Shown piece by piece: positions 39,611 through 49,127 of a DNA stretch of 64,000 nt. Origin of the DNA: Mycobacterium interjectum. GTDB taxonomy: Bacteria; Actinomycetota; Actinomycetes; Mycobacteriales; Mycobacteriaceae. A model generated the notes under the pieces. That model was not told where the DNA came from. It did not search any database and worked only from the letters and a program-made list of their open reading frames with translations. The position numbers and the translations under genes were made by a program. Numbering within the stretch: position 1 is the first letter of the stretch; every line of letters starts with the position of its first letter. Where the stretch lies: contig LQPB01000045.1 in assembly GCA_002102225.1 (NCBI GenBank), positions 56,002-120,001 on the forward strand. Reading direction: 5' to 3'.

Positions 39611-41032
39611 ATGACAATCATGGCCCCCGCGTCGGTTGGTGAGTCGCTCGACCCCCGGGACCCGTTGCTGCGTCTGAGCAACTTCTTCGACGAGGGCACC
39701 GTGGAGCTCCTGCACGAGCGCGACCGCTCGGGCGTGCTGTCCGCCGCCGGGACCGTGAACGGCATCCGCACCATCGCGTTCTGCACGGACGGCACCGTGA
39801 TGGGCGGCGCGATGGGCACCGAGGGTTGCCGGCACATCGTCAACGCCTACGACACGGCCATCGAGGAACAGAGCCCGATCGTGGGCATCTGGCACTCGGG
39901 CGGGGCGCGATTGGCCGAGGGCGTCAAGGCGCTGCACGCGGTCGGCACCGTGTTCGAGGCCATGATTCGCGCGTCCGGCTACATCCCGCAGGTCTCGGTC
40001 GTCGTCGGTTTCGCCGCCGGCGGCGCCGCCTACGGGCCCGCGCTGACCGACGTCATCGTGATGGCGCCGGAGAGCCGGGTTTTCGTCACCGGCCCCGACG
40101 TGGTGCGCAGCGTCACCGGCGAGGACGTCGACATGGCCTCGCTCGGCGGCCCCGAGACCCACCACAAGAAGTCCGGGGTGTGCCACATCGTCGCCGACGA
40201 CGAGCTCGACGCCTACGAGCGCGGCCGCCGGTTGGTCGGATTGTTCTGCCAGCAGGGTCATTTCGACCGCAGCAAGGCCGAGGCCGGCGACACCGACATC
40301 CACGCGCTGCTGCCCGAGTCGGCGCGGCGGGCCTACGACGTGCACCCGATCGTGACAGCGATCCTGGATAAGGACGCGCCGTTCGACGAGTTCCAGGCCA
40401 ACTGGGCGCCGTCCATGGTGGTCGGGCTGGGCCGGCTGTCGGGCCGCACGGTCGGCGTGCTGGCGAACAACCCGCTGCGACTCGGCGGGTGCCTGAACTC
40501 CGAAAGCGCCGAGAAGGCCGCGCGTTTCGTGCGGCTCTGCGACGCCTTCGGCATCCCGCTGATCGTGGTCGTCGACGTGCCGGGCTACCTGCCGGGCGTC
40601 GACCAGGAGTGGGGCGGCGTGGTGCGCCGCGGCGCCAAGCTGCTGCACGCCTTCGGCGAGTGCACCGTGCCGCGCGTCACGCTGGTCACCCGAAAGACCT
40701 ACGGCGGGGCCTACATCGCGATGAACTCCCGCTCGCTGAACGCGACCAAGGTGTTCGCCTGGCCGGACGCCGAGGTTGCGGTGATGGGCGCCAAGGCCGC
40801 CGTCGGCATCCTGCACAAGAAGAAGCTGGCCGCCGCGCCCGACCACGAGCGCGAGGCGCTGCACGACGAATTGGCCGCCGAACACGAGCGGATCGCCGGT
40901 GGCGTGGACAGCGCCATCGAGATCGGCGTGGTCGACGAGAAGATCGACCCGGCGCACACCCGCAGCAAGCTCACCGAGGCGCTGGCGCAGGCGCCCGTTC
41001 GCCGCGGCCGCCACAAGAACATCCCGCTGTAA
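39611..41032 (+). CDS. accD6: acyl-CoA carboxylase beta subunit AccD6
   Basis: A 473-residue carboxyltransferase subunit. Two crotonase-like halves are visible, with oxyanion glycines in the N-terminal SGGARLAEG / GFAAGGAAYGPA segment and the C-terminal KTYGGAYIAMNS segment. With AccA3 it makes malonyl-CoA for FAS-I/II. It is the last gene of the MabR-controlled operon. The ATG at 39611 is preceded by ACAGGAGACC. Confidence 0.95.
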   Translation: MTIMAPASVGESLDPRDPLLRLSNFFDEGTVELLHERDRSGVLSAAGTVNGIRTIAFCTDGTVMGGAMGTEGCRHIVNAYDTAIEEQSPIVGIWHSGGARLAEGVKALHAVGTVFEAMIRASGYIPQVSVVVGFAAGGAAYGPALTDVIVMAPESRVFVTGPDVVRSVTGEDVDMASLGGPETHHKKSGVCHIVADDELDAYERGRRLVGLFCQQGHFDRSKAEAGDTDIHALLPESARRAYDVHPIVTAILDKDAPFDEFQANWAPSMVVGLGRLSGRTVGVLANNPLRLGGCLNSESAEKAARFVRLCDAFGIPLIVVVDVPGYLPGVDQEWGGVVRRGAKLLHAFGECTVPRVTLVTRKTYGGAYIAMNSRSLNATKVFAWPDAEVAVMGAKAAVGILHKKKLAAAPDHEREALHDELAAEHERIAGGVDSAIEIGVVDEKIDPAHTRSKLTEALAQAPVRRGRHKNIPL

Positions 41033-41081
41033 CGCACCTCTTATCCGCGAGCGGCCGGTCGACAATGCTCGCCGAGCGCCT

Positions 41082-41825
41082 TCAGGCGTCCAAGAACTGC
41101 TGAACGGTTTCTGTGAGTATGCGCCCGCCCGCGGTGTTGAGGTGAATGCCGTCGATGTGGAGTTGCCAACCGTTGCTGCGGGAGATTTCGTCAAAGCTTT
41201 GGCGCATAATCATTTCCCGCAATAGGTAGTCGCGGTAGAGCGCCGCGAACGAGAAACGGGTGAGCGGTTTGGTCGCCGTCGTCCGCGCGAGGCGCTCCTG
41301 GAAAGCCTCGAAGAACGGGATGTAATGCGCAGACGCCGTCGAGGCGACCTCGCGGATGACGCCGTTGTAGGTGGCGATCAGACTGTTGAGCCGCACCTGA
41401 ACCGGATGGGACGAACCGGGCTCTTCGCCCAGCGGCGCAAGGGAACTCAGCCCCACCCGCGCATCGGCGTCCCGTTGCAGCCGGCGCACGATGATCGCGA
41501 GGTTCTGTTCGAACCGCGCCGGCGACGGCTCTTCGGAGAGTCGCTTCCAGACCCGGGCGAATCGGCGAAAGTTGGGAAAGACACTCGCCATGACGTCGTT
41601 CGTCCCGATGAGCACGATGACCCGGTCTGGCCGCAGTGCGATCACTCGGTCAAGGCGCCGGACGGCATTGAACGACAGATCCCCGCCCACACCGAGATTG
41701 ACGAATCGAAATCGGCGGTTTTGGGGCCGCTTTTCCAGCTCGCCGATCCAGTTGTAGGTTCCCCTAGACGCGGTGGTGCTCGAGCCGAGACAGGCCACCG
41801 TTTCGGAGCTCGGCGCGCCGCTCAT
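41082..41825 (-). CDS. SGNH/GDSL-type esterase
   Basis: A 247-residue SGNH hydrolase. The nucleophile block is ACLGSSTT (S15 likely), block II glycine lies in NLGVGGDLS, block III is IGTNDV, and the Asp-His pair is in HIDGIHLNTAG. These enzymes hydrolyse lipid or acyl esters. No signal peptide is visible. The ATG overlaps the stop of the FAD monooxygenase (ATGA), so they form an operon. It is not at this place in M. tuberculosis as I recall. Confidence 0.85.
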   Translation of the reverse strand: MSGAPSSETVACLGSSTTASRGTYNWIGELEKRPQNRRFRFVNLGVGGDLSFNAVRRLDRVIALRPDRVIVLIGTNDVMASVFPNFRRFARVWKRLSEEPSPARFEQNLAIIVRRLQRDADARVGLSSLAPLGEEPGSSHPVQVRLNSLIATYNGVIREVASTASAHYIPFFEAFQERLARTTATKPLTRFSFAALYRDYLLREMIMRQSFDEISRSNGWQLHIDGIHLNTAGGRILTETVQQFLDA

Positions 41826-43435
41826 GGTGTCCGGGCGAGGATCTGACCCAGCACCCGGCCCAGGTCGGTTCTTGGCGAACGCGGAAGCCTGTCGGCGCGC
41901 CAGCCGACGAAGTCGTCGGGTCGCACCAACAACGCCCCGTCCGGCGCCAGACCCGTGGCGGCAACCCAGGATCCGCCGCCGTCGCGCGCAGTTCCGATGC
42001 GCTGCAAGGTGATCGGGACGCCTTCGGCCTGAGACACGCAGGCTGCGGCGTCAGACCATCCGGCATCGTCGTCTCCAGTCAACAACGTGAAGCCGGGACC
42101 GAGCAGATCGAGGGTGGAGACCCGCTTCCCGCCGTCGACCACCCAGGCGTGCGGGACGCGGGTGCCCGGTTGCCCGCGCAATTCCTGCACCAGTGACACG
42201 GCGTCCGGACGCGCCGGAACGGGATCATCGGAAACCACTGCGGCCGAGCGGTATTGGTAGCCGATCAGCAGGGGGAACATCGGCACCTCTTCGTCAGCGG
42301 GCAATAGCGGTCGGTCGTCGTCCAACCGGAGGAAGGCCAGTGACGGGCCCGTCAGCGACTGGCGCGCATTGAAGCGCCCCGCCGGGTGTCTTTCGGCGTG
42401 GTAGGTGGTGAGCAGGCCCGGGCCGGCCGTCCCGTTCAAGACGGCGGCCAGCTTCCAGGCCAGGTTGTGCGCGCTCTGGATGGCGGTGTTGGCCCCGCCG
42501 GCCTTGAATGGGGGCATGGTGTGGGCCGAGTCGCCGACGAGAAAGATTCGGCCGCATTGGAATTGGTCGGCCACCCGCTCGTAGGGCTGCCACGGCGCGA
42601 TGTCGATGACCTCCAGGTCGATCGGCTTACCGATCGCTTTCGTCAGCAGGTCTCGGCACCGCGATGCGGTGAACTGATCGGCGGTCTCCCCGCGGCCGGG
42701 AAAATACGTGGTGATGAACATGCCGAAGTCGTCGCGCACCGGCAGAAAGATGCCCTCCACGTCGGGGTTTTTGACCTGGACGCCGTCGCCGCCGCGCAGC
42801 TGTGGGACAAACTTTCGCCACGGTCCCCGGAAGTAAATGAAGACGACATAGATCGGCAGCGCCCCATAGCCGGAGGCCGTCACGCCGAGGGCGTCGCGGA
42901 CCGGGCTGTGCACGCCGTCGGCGGCGACGAGATAGGCGGCGCGTACCGCCTGCGTCGCGCCCGACTCCCGGTCACGTACCACCGCGGTGACGCCGCTTTC
43001 GTCTTGTCCGAACGAACACAATTCGGTGGCGTAGCGCGCCTGGCTACCGTGCCGGCGGGTATACGCGGCCAGGATCGGTTCGAACGCGCTCTGCGGACAG
43101 TATTGCCCGCCGGGCTCGGGGCTCAGATCCCTGAACGGCGAGAAGATGGCGTTGACGTCGAGCGCCTGGTGCTCTTCGGCGCTGCTGAGCGTCGGCTTGC
43201 TCCGCATGTCCGAAACGCCATCGGCGATCGCGTGGACCTCGTCGGCCAGTCCCAGACCTCGCAGGATCTCCAGGCTGCGGAAGCTCAAATTGCGCGCCTT
43301 CGGATAGATGAAGACCTCGCTGCGCTTTTCGACCAGCAGCGAGTTAACGCCATGTTTGGCGAGCAGCGCAGCGGTTGCCAGGCCGGCCGCGCCCGCGCCC
43401 ACCACCAGCACCGGCACTCTCAATGTGGAAGTCAC
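41822..43435 (-). CDS. FAD-dependent aromatic-type monooxygenase
   Basis: A 537-residue class A flavin monooxygenase. The N-terminal VVGAGAAGLATAALLAKHG binds FAD, VAADGVHSPVRD is the DG motif, and IFLVGDSAHTMPP is the GD motif. A C-terminal thioredoxin-like domain is present, as in phenol or polyketide hydroxylases. It would hydroxylate an aromatic or polyketide substrate with NAD(P)H. The ATG at 43435 is 8 bp from a perfect palindrome that may be its operator. Confidence 0.87.
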   Translation of the reverse strand: MTSTLRVPVLVVGAGAAGLATAALLAKHGVNSLLVEKRSEVFIYPKARNLSFRSLEILRGLGLADEVHAIADGVSDMRSKPTLSSAEEHQALDVNAIFSPFRDLSPEPGGQYCPQSAFEPILAAYTRRHGSQARYATELCSFGQDESGVTAVVRDRESGATQAVRAAYLVAADGVHSPVRDALGVTASGYGALPIYVVFIYFRGPWRKFVPQLRGGDGVQVKNPDVEGIFLPVRDDFGMFITTYFPGRGETADQFTASRCRDLLTKAIGKPIDLEVIDIAPWQPYERVADQFQCGRIFLVGDSAHTMPPFKAGGANTAIQSAHNLAWKLAAVLNGTAGPGLLTTYHAERHPAGRFNARQSLTGPSLAFLRLDDDRPLLPADEEVPMFPLLIGYQYRSAAVVSDDPVPARPDAVSLVQELRGQPGTRVPHAWVVDGGKRVSTLDLLGPGFTLLTGDDDAGWSDAAACVSQAEGVPITLQRIGTARDGGGSWVAATGLAPDGALLVRPDDFVGWRADRLPRSPRTDLGRVLGQILARTP

Positions 43436-43442
43436 ATTGAAA

Positions 43443-43457
43443 TGATAGCTGCTATCA
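43443..43457. promoter_or_regulatory. perfect palindrome upstream of the FAD monooxygenase
   Basis: TGATAGC-T-GCTATCA is a 15 bp exact inverted repeat between the glpD stop and the monooxygenase start, overlapping the glpD stop codon. It looks like a TetR/GntR-type operator. No dedicated regulator is adjacent except the TetR gene upstream of glpD. Confidence 0.55.
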
Positions 43458-44993
43458 CTTTATGACGCCAGCGACAAATTCCCCCGCCACGGCGGCCACC
43501 CGCTCGCGATCCCCCGCCACCAGGCCGATCCGTGTGCGGCGATCCAGAATGTCGTCGACGTCCAGCGCGCCCTCGTGCGTCACCGCGTACTCGAACTCCG
43601 CCCGGGTCACGTCGATGCCCTCGGCGACCGGCTCGGCCGGGCGGTCGCACGTCGCGTTCGCGAGGACGCCAAACGCCTCGGCGCCGTACCGCGCCACCAG
43701 CGACGCGGGCAACCCGGCGCCCGGCCCCGCGGCGGGCCCGGGGTTCGCCGGCGCCCCGATCAACGGCAGGTCGCGGGTGCGGCAGTCGGCGGCCCGTAAA
43801 CCCCGCCGGCGGACGGCGAAGTCTAGGACGTCCTCCGCCATGTAGCGGTATTCGGTCAGCTTGCCGCCGATGATGCTGATGACACCGGACGGCGCCTCCA
43901 GGACGGCATGCTCGCGCGACACGTCGGCGGTGCGGCCCTCGCCGGTGTCGATCAGCGGCCGCAGACCTGCGTAGGCGCCGATCACGTCCGCCGCGCTGAG
44001 CGAGGTCCTCAACGCGGTGTTCACCGTGTCCAGCAGGAACGCGATCTCGTCGCCGGACGGTTCGGGCACGTCGGGGATCGGGCCGGGCGCATCCTCGTCG
44101 GTCAGACCCAGGTAGACCCGGCCCAGCTGCTCGGGCATGGCGAACACGAAGCGGTTGAGGTCGCCGGGAATCGGAACCGTAAGGGCCGCAGTCGGATTCC
44201 CGAACGCCTGAGCATCGAAGACGAGGTGTGTCCCGCGGCTGGGCCGCAGCCGCAACGAATCGTCGATCTCGGCCGCCCACACCCCGGCCGCGTTGATCAC
44301 CGCGCGGGCGGACACGTCGAACGACTGCCCGGTGCGCTGGTCGGTCAACCGCACCGAGGTGCCCGTCGCCTCGGACGCGGCGACGTGGGTCAGGATGCGG
44401 GCGCCGTGCTGCGCCGCGGTACGCGCGACCGCGGTCACCAGCCGGGCGTCGTCGATCAATTGCCCGTCGTACGCCAGAAAGCCGCCGTCGAGGCCGTCGC
44501 GTCGCACCGTGGGGGCCAGCTCCACGACGCGCTGCGCCGAAACCCGCCGCGACCGCGGCAGCGCCGACGACGGCGTGCCCGCCAGCGCCCGCAACGCGTC
44601 GCCGGCCAGGAATCCGGCGCGCACCAACGCGCGCTTGCCGCGGCTCATCGACGGCAGCAGCGGCACCAGCTGCGGCATCGCGTGAACGAGGTGAGGGGCG
44701 TTGCGCGTCATCAGGATTCCGCGCTCCACGGCGCTGCGCCGGGCGATACCCACGTTGCCGCTCGCGAGGTAGCGCAGGCCGCCGTGCACCAGCTTGGAAC
44801 TCCACCGGCTGGTGCCGAACGCCAGGTCGTGCTTCTCCACCAGCGCCACCCGCAGGCCGCGCGAGGCGGCGTCCAGGGCGATCCCGACGCCAGTGATGCC
44901 GCCACCGATCACGACGACGTCCAGCGGCGCGCCGTCGGCCAGGGCGCTCAGGTCGGCGGTGCGGCGCGCGGCGTTCAACGCGGAAAGGTTCAC
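43455..44993 (-). CDS. glpD: glycerol-3-phosphate dehydrogenase GlpD
   Basis: A 512-residue FAD enzyme oxidising glycerol 3-phosphate to dihydroxyacetone phosphate at the membrane. It has the FAD motif VVVIGGGITGVGIALDAASRG, the KLVHGGLRYL segment, and the GGKLTEYRYMAEDVLD C-terminal part. It matches Rv2249c (glpD1). The GTG at 44993 overlaps the TetR stop (GTGA). Product dihydroxyacetone phosphate links it to the AGPS-like gene across the divergent promoter. Confidence 0.93.
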   Translation of the reverse strand: MNLSALNAARRTADLSALADGAPLDVVVIGGGITGVGIALDAASRGLRVALVEKHDLAFGTSRWSSKLVHGGLRYLASGNVGIARRSAVERGILMTRNAPHLVHAMPQLVPLLPSMSRGKRALVRAGFLAGDALRALAGTPSSALPRSRRVSAQRVVELAPTVRRDGLDGGFLAYDGQLIDDARLVTAVARTAAQHGARILTHVAASEATGTSVRLTDQRTGQSFDVSARAVINAAGVWAAEIDDSLRLRPSRGTHLVFDAQAFGNPTAALTVPIPGDLNRFVFAMPEQLGRVYLGLTDEDAPGPIPDVPEPSGDEIAFLLDTVNTALRTSLSAADVIGAYAGLRPLIDTGEGRTADVSREHAVLEAPSGVISIIGGKLTEYRYMAEDVLDFAVRRRGLRAADCRTRDLPLIGAPANPGPAAGPGAGLPASLVARYGAEAFGVLANATCDRPAEPVAEGIDVTRAEFEYAVTHEGALDVDDILDRRTRIGLVAGDRERVAAVAGEFVAGVIK

Positions 44994-45559
44994 GACAGGT
45001 ATCCGTTCAGCGAGTAGGCGAGTTCGGCGGCCAGCGCGTCGGCGTCCAGGATCGGCCGGACGATGCGTTCGGACTGGATGGTCGACTGGGCGATGAGCAA
45101 CACCATGGTGGCCATCTGCAGCGGGTCGCCGGCGCGGACGCTGCCGTGGCGCTGGGCCGCGCGCAGCCGCTCGGCCAGGGCGTCGATCAGCATCTGCTGG
45201 CTGGCCCCGAGGCGTTCGGTGATGTAGATCGGCGCCAGCTCCGAATGCAGCACCGACATCACCAGGTCGTCGCGGCGCAGCAGGTCGGCCACCGTGACGA
45301 TCTGTCGCACCAGCGATTCCCGGTCATCGCCGAGCAGCGGCGCGTCGCGCATCACGCCGGTGATGTGCCGGGTCAGCAGCGCCGCCACGATCGACTTGGT
45401 GTCCGGCCAGCGGCGGTACACCGTCGGGCGGCTGACGCCGGCCCGGCGCGCGATCTCCGCCAGGGTCACCCGGTCCACCCCGAAATCGACGACGCAGCTC
45501 GCCGCCGCCGCCAGGATCCGGTCTCCTGTCTCCGACGGAGCGTTACTGATTGACAGCAT
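44990..45559 (-). CDS. TetR-family regulator (Rv2250c-type)
   Basis: A 189-residue TetR regulator. The HTH at about 30-55 is VTLAEIARRAGVSRPTVYRRW. It is coupled to glpD and diverges from the AGPS-like flavoprotein gene with only 17 bp between start codons, so it probably controls both. Both transcripts must be leaderless or nearly so, or must start inside the opposite gene. The ATG at 45559 is chosen since an upstream start would overlap the divergent gene. Confidence 0.9.
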   Translation of the reverse strand: MLSISNAPSETGDRILAAAASCVVDFGVDRVTLAEIARRAGVSRPTVYRRWPDTKSIVAALLTRHITGVMRDAPLLGDDRESLVRQIVTVADLLRRDDLVMSVLHSELAPIYITERLGASQQMLIDALAERLRAAQRHGSVRAGDPLQMATMVLLIAQSTIQSERIVRPILDADALAAELAYSLNGYLS

Positions 45560-45575
45560 GTGTAATACTGTAACG
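45541..45575. promoter_or_regulatory. putative TetR operator in the glpD-TetR / flavoprotein divergent region
   Basis: Exact inverted arms CGTTAC (45541-45546) and GTAACG (45570-45575) flank the start region, with an inner TGTAATACTGTAAC. The sequence spans the TetR start codon and the 17 bp spacer. It is a reasonable autoregulatory site but has no experimental support here. Confidence 0.4.
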
Positions 45576-45576
45576 C

Positions 45577-47187
45577 ATGACGCACGCCGAGGAACTCCTC
45601 CCGCCGATGAAATGGAACGCGTGGGGGGATCCCGCCGCGGCAAAGCCCCTCTCGGAGGGCATCCGCTCGCTGTTGAAACAGGCTGTGGGCCTGCAGGATT
45701 CGGGCGAAACCGAGATCACCGCCGACGACGTGAGGCTGCGCCCGCCGGCGTTGAGTCCGGCCGACAAAGACGCGCTGGCCGGCATCGTCGGTCCCGAGTA
45801 CTGCCGGACCGACGACCGCGACCGGCTGCTGCGCGCCGGCGGCAAATCCACCCTCGACCTGCTGCGACGCAGGGAAGCCGGCGTCCAGGACGCGCCCGAC
45901 GCCGTGCTGCTGCCCGGGGATGACGACGCGGTCGCCGCGATCTTGCGATACTGCTCCGAGCGCCGCATCGCGGTGGTCCCGTTCGGCGGGGGCACCAACG
46001 TGGTCGGCGGCCTCGATCCCACCCGCGGTGACTTCGGCGCGGTGGTGTCGCTCGACCTGCGCCGTTTCGACCAGCTCATCGAGCTCGACGAGGTGTCCGG
46101 CCAGGCCACCCTCGGCGCCGGTGTCACCGGACCGGACGCCGAACGCCTGCTCGGCGCGCGCGGGTTTTCGCTCGGGCATTTTCCGCAGAGCTTCGAGTAC
46201 GCCACCATCGGCGGCTTCGCCGCGACGCGATCGTCGGGTCAGGACTCGGCGGGCTACGGCCGATTCGACGACATGGTTCGCGGCCTGCGGATGGTCACCC
46301 CGGTGGGCACGCTGGAGCTGGGCCGCGCGCCGGCATCGGCCGCGGGCCCCGACCTGCGCCAGCTGCTGCTCGGCTCGGAGGGCACCTTCGGCGTCATCAC
46401 CCAGGTGCGGCTGCGCGTGCACCGCGTCCCCGAGGCCGTCGCCTACGAGGCGTGGTCGTTTCCCGATTTCGAGACCGGCGCCGCGGCGCTGCGCGCCGTC
46501 GCCCAGATCGGCACCGGCCCCACCGTCATCCGGCTCTCCGACGAGGTCGAGACCGGGGTCAACCTGGCCACCACCGAGGCGATCGGGGAAAGCCAGATCA
46601 CCGGCGGGTGCCTGGGGCTCACCGTGTTCGAGGGCACCAAGGAACACGTCGAGAGCCGGCGCGCCGAAACCAGCGCCCTGCTGGCGGCGCGGGGCGGCAC
46701 GTCGCTGGGCGAGGGGCCGGCGCGGGCCTGGGAGCGCGGCCGGTTCGGCGCGCCGTACCTGCGCGACTCGCTGTTGTCCGCGGGCGCGCTGTGCGAAACG
46801 CTCGAGACGGCCACCGATTGGTCGAAGGTGCACGCGCTGAAAGCCGCTGTCACCGAAGCGCTTACGAGCGCGCTGGCCGAGTCGGGCACCCCGGCGCTGG
46901 TGATGTGCCACATCTCGCACGTCTACCCCACCGGCGCCTCGCTGTACTTCACCATCGTCGCCGGGCAGCGGGGCAATCCCATCGAACAATGGTGGGCCGC
47001 CAAGAAGGCCGCCTCGGACGCGATCATCGCCCACGGCGGGACCATCACCCACCACCACGCCGTCGGCGCCGACCACCGGCCCTGGATGCGCGCCGAGGTC
47101 GGCGAGCTGGGCGTGCAGGTGTTGCGCGCGGTCAAGGCGACGCTCGACCCGGCCGGAATCCTCAACCCCGGCAAGCTGATTCCGTGA
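45577..47187 (+). CDS. FAD-linked oxidase, alkyldihydroxyacetonephosphate synthase-like (Rv2251-type)
   Basis: A 536-residue VAO-family flavoprotein. The FAD segment is VPFGGGTNVVGG near residue 140 with the later SFEYATIGGFAATRSSG. The HHH motif in ITHHHAVGADH near the C-terminus is characteristic of alkyl-DHAP synthase, which makes ether lipids from acyl-DHAP. A true ether lipid role in mycobacteria is unproven. The neighbours glpD (makes DHAP) and a diacylglycerol kinase support a glycerolipid function. Its TGA overlaps the GTG of the kinase gene. Confidence 0.88.
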   Translation: MTHAEELLPPMKWNAWGDPAAAKPLSEGIRSLLKQAVGLQDSGETEITADDVRLRPPALSPADKDALAGIVGPEYCRTDDRDRLLRAGGKSTLDLLRRREAGVQDAPDAVLLPGDDDAVAAILRYCSERRIAVVPFGGGTNVVGGLDPTRGDFGAVVSLDLRRFDQLIELDEVSGQATLGAGVTGPDAERLLGARGFSLGHFPQSFEYATIGGFAATRSSGQDSAGYGRFDDMVRGLRMVTPVGTLELGRAPASAAGPDLRQLLLGSEGTFGVITQVRLRVHRVPEAVAYEAWSFPDFETGAAALRAVAQIGTGPTVIRLSDEVETGVNLATTEAIGESQITGGCLGLTVFEGTKEHVESRRAETSALLAARGGTSLGEGPARAWERGRFGAPYLRDSLLSAGALCETLETATDWSKVHALKAAVTEALTSALAESGTPALVMCHISHVYPTGASLYFTIVAGQRGNPIEQWWAAKKAASDAIIAHGGTITHHHAVGADHRPWMRAEVGELGVQVLRAVKATLDPAGILNPGKLIP

Positions 47188-48095
47188 CCCAGCGCGAGGT
47201 CGGCAAGGTCACCGCGCTGACCAATCCCGCCTCCGGACACGGCGCCGCCATCCGCGCCGCCCAGCTCGCGATCGCCCGCCTGCACGAGCGCGGTGTGCAG
47301 GTCACCGAGATCATCGGCGACGACGCCGAAGACGCGCGCCACCTCGTCGCCGCCGAACTCGAACGGGGAACCGACGCGGTCATGGTCACCGGCGGCGACG
47401 GCGTCGTCTCCAACGCGCTGCAGGTGCTGGCCGGCACCGACGTTCCGCTGGGCATCGTCCCGGCCGGCACCGGCAACGACCACGCCCGCGAATTCGATAT
47501 CCCCACCAAGGATCCCGCGGCCGCCGCGGACGTCGTCGCCGACGGCTGGACGGAAACCATTGACCTGGGCCAGATCCGGTGGGGCGACGCCCACAAGTGG
47601 TTCGGCACTGTCGCGGCCACCGGCTTCGACTCCCTGGTGACCGACCGCGCCAACCGGATGACCTGGCCGCACGGCCGGTTGCGCTATTACCTCGCGATGC
47701 TGGCCGAGCTGTCAGCGCTGAGGCTGCTGCCGTTTCGGATGGTGCTGGACGGCACCAAGGAGATCGAGGCCGACATCACGCTCGCGGCCTTCGGCAACAC
47801 CCGCAGCTACGGCGGCGGGTTGCTGATCTGTCCCAACGCCGACCCCACCGACGGCCTGCTCGACATCACCATGGCCCACTCGGCGTCGCGGACGAAGCTG
47901 GTCCGCCTGTTCCCCACCGTCATGAAGGGCACGCACGTCGACCTCGACGAGGTGACCACGGCCCGCGCGAAAACGATCCACGTCGAGTGCCCCGGCATTA
48001 ACGTCTACGCCGACGGCGACTTCGCGTGCGCGCTGCCGGCCGAGATCTCCGCCGTGCCCGCGGCGCTGCGGATCCTGCGTCCGGCCCGGCCCTAA
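47184..48095 (+). CDS. diacylglycerol/lipid kinase (Rv2252-type)
   Basis: A 303-residue lipid kinase of the DgkB/YegS family. The nucleotide loop GGDGVVSNALQVL lies near residue 70 and GIVPAGTGNDHARE follows. The C-terminal domain ends FACALPAEISAVPAALRILRP. The M. tuberculosis protein phosphorylates diacylglycerol toward PIM precursors. The GTG at 47184 overlaps the preceding stop (GTGA); longer in-frame readings lie inside the flavoprotein gene. Confidence 0.92.
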   Translation: MTQREVGKVTALTNPASGHGAAIRAAQLAIARLHERGVQVTEIIGDDAEDARHLVAAELERGTDAVMVTGGDGVVSNALQVLAGTDVPLGIVPAGTGNDHAREFDIPTKDPAAAADVVADGWTETIDLGQIRWGDAHKWFGTVAATGFDSLVTDRANRMTWPHGRLRYYLAMLAELSALRLLPFRMVLDGTKEIEADITLAAFGNTRSYGGGLLICPNADPTDGLLDITMAHSASRTKLVRLFPTVMKGTHVDLDEVTTARAKTIHVECPGINVYADGDFACALPAEISAVPAALRILRPARP

Positions 48096-48141
48096 ATGTT
48101 GGGCGCACCGGCCAGCGCCAGACCGCCAGATCCACCGGTGA

Positions 48142-49041
48142 TCAAGCTTTCCCATGACCACTCCATCGCGCGACTATCTGACCGGCGAACTCGAGCAACT
48201 GCTCAAGGCTGGGGAACATCGCGAAGGCATCCACGATCGCCTCATCGACACCGGACTCGGCGAGGCGGTCGAGCTTGTCGACCACCGAGTCAACGGACGT
48301 GCCCGCTTCGAGGTTGATCCGCATGGCCGTCTTCAGCGCGTCAGGATCGCGGCCGGCGTCTTCTGCCGCACGGCGCGCGACCGACCACAAGTGATCGGTG
48401 ACCTCGTCCTGCAGCCCCTCGACCCCGAGCCAGCCGGTGCCGCTGCGGCCGACCCGGCGCATCGCGGCCTCGCTCGCACCGCCGATCCAGATGGGCGGAC
48501 CGCCGGCCTGGACCGGGCGCAGGTCGGCATGGACCGGCGGGAGCGAGAAGAACTCGCTGTCCCAGGACACCGGGGTGGTCGTCCACCACTCGTGCAGGAA
48601 CGCCAGCAGGTCATCGAGCATCCTCCCGCGCCGGTGCCAGTCCGCACCGCGGGCGATGTCGTGTTCGTCCTTCATCCACCCGATTCCCACGCCGACGTCG
48701 AGGCGTCCGTCGCTGAGCACGTCGAGCGTGGTCAGCAACCGGGCCAGATGCGGCGGCTCGTAGTAGAACGTGCTGAGCGTGCTGGAGTTCAGCCGGACTC
48801 GACTGGTCGCCGTCGCGGCGACCGTCCACAGCAGCACCGGATCGAGGTAACGGGTCATCTGCGGCGGGTACGGCTGCTCTTTGCCCGGGTAGATGCTCTG
48901 CATGTCCACCGGCGTGACCAGGCGATCGCCGACCCACAGTGTGTCGTAGCCAAGGTCCTCGAGTCCGCGGCAGAACGCGCTCAGACCAGCGGCGCCGCTG
49001 ACCGCCGGCCCGACTATGGGAATTGCGAACCCAAGCTTCAT
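48142..49041 (-). CDS. luciferase-like (F420-dependent type) monooxygenase family protein
   Basis: A 299-residue LLM-class TIM-barrel protein. YDTLWVGDRLV near the N-terminus, the STFYYEPPHLARLLTTLDVLS segment, and GVGIGWMKDEHD are family hallmarks. Many mycobacterial members use coenzyme F420 rather than FMN. The neighbouring F420:NADP reductase-like gene on the same strand, 86 bp upstream, fits this. The substrate is unknown. Confidence 0.88.
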   Translation of the reverse strand: MKLGFAIPIVGPAVSGAAGLSAFCRGLEDLGYDTLWVGDRLVTPVDMQSIYPGKEQPYPPQMTRYLDPVLLWTVAATATSRVRLNSSTLSTFYYEPPHLARLLTTLDVLSDGRLDVGVGIGWMKDEHDIARGADWHRRGRMLDDLLAFLHEWWTTTPVSWDSEFFSLPPVHADLRPVQAGGPPIWIGGASEAAMRRVGRSGTGWLGVEGLQDEVTDHLWSVARRAAEDAGRDPDALKTAMRINLEAGTSVDSVVDKLDRLAESGVDEAIVDAFAMFPSLEQLLEFAGQIVARWSGHGKA

Positions 49042-49127
49042 CAGAAATTCCTTTCAGTGATCCATCAACCATTGCCAGGGCGCGCGGGCGCCCGCCCGCC
49101 CACGGCGTGGACGGGTGGCGGTGCGGC

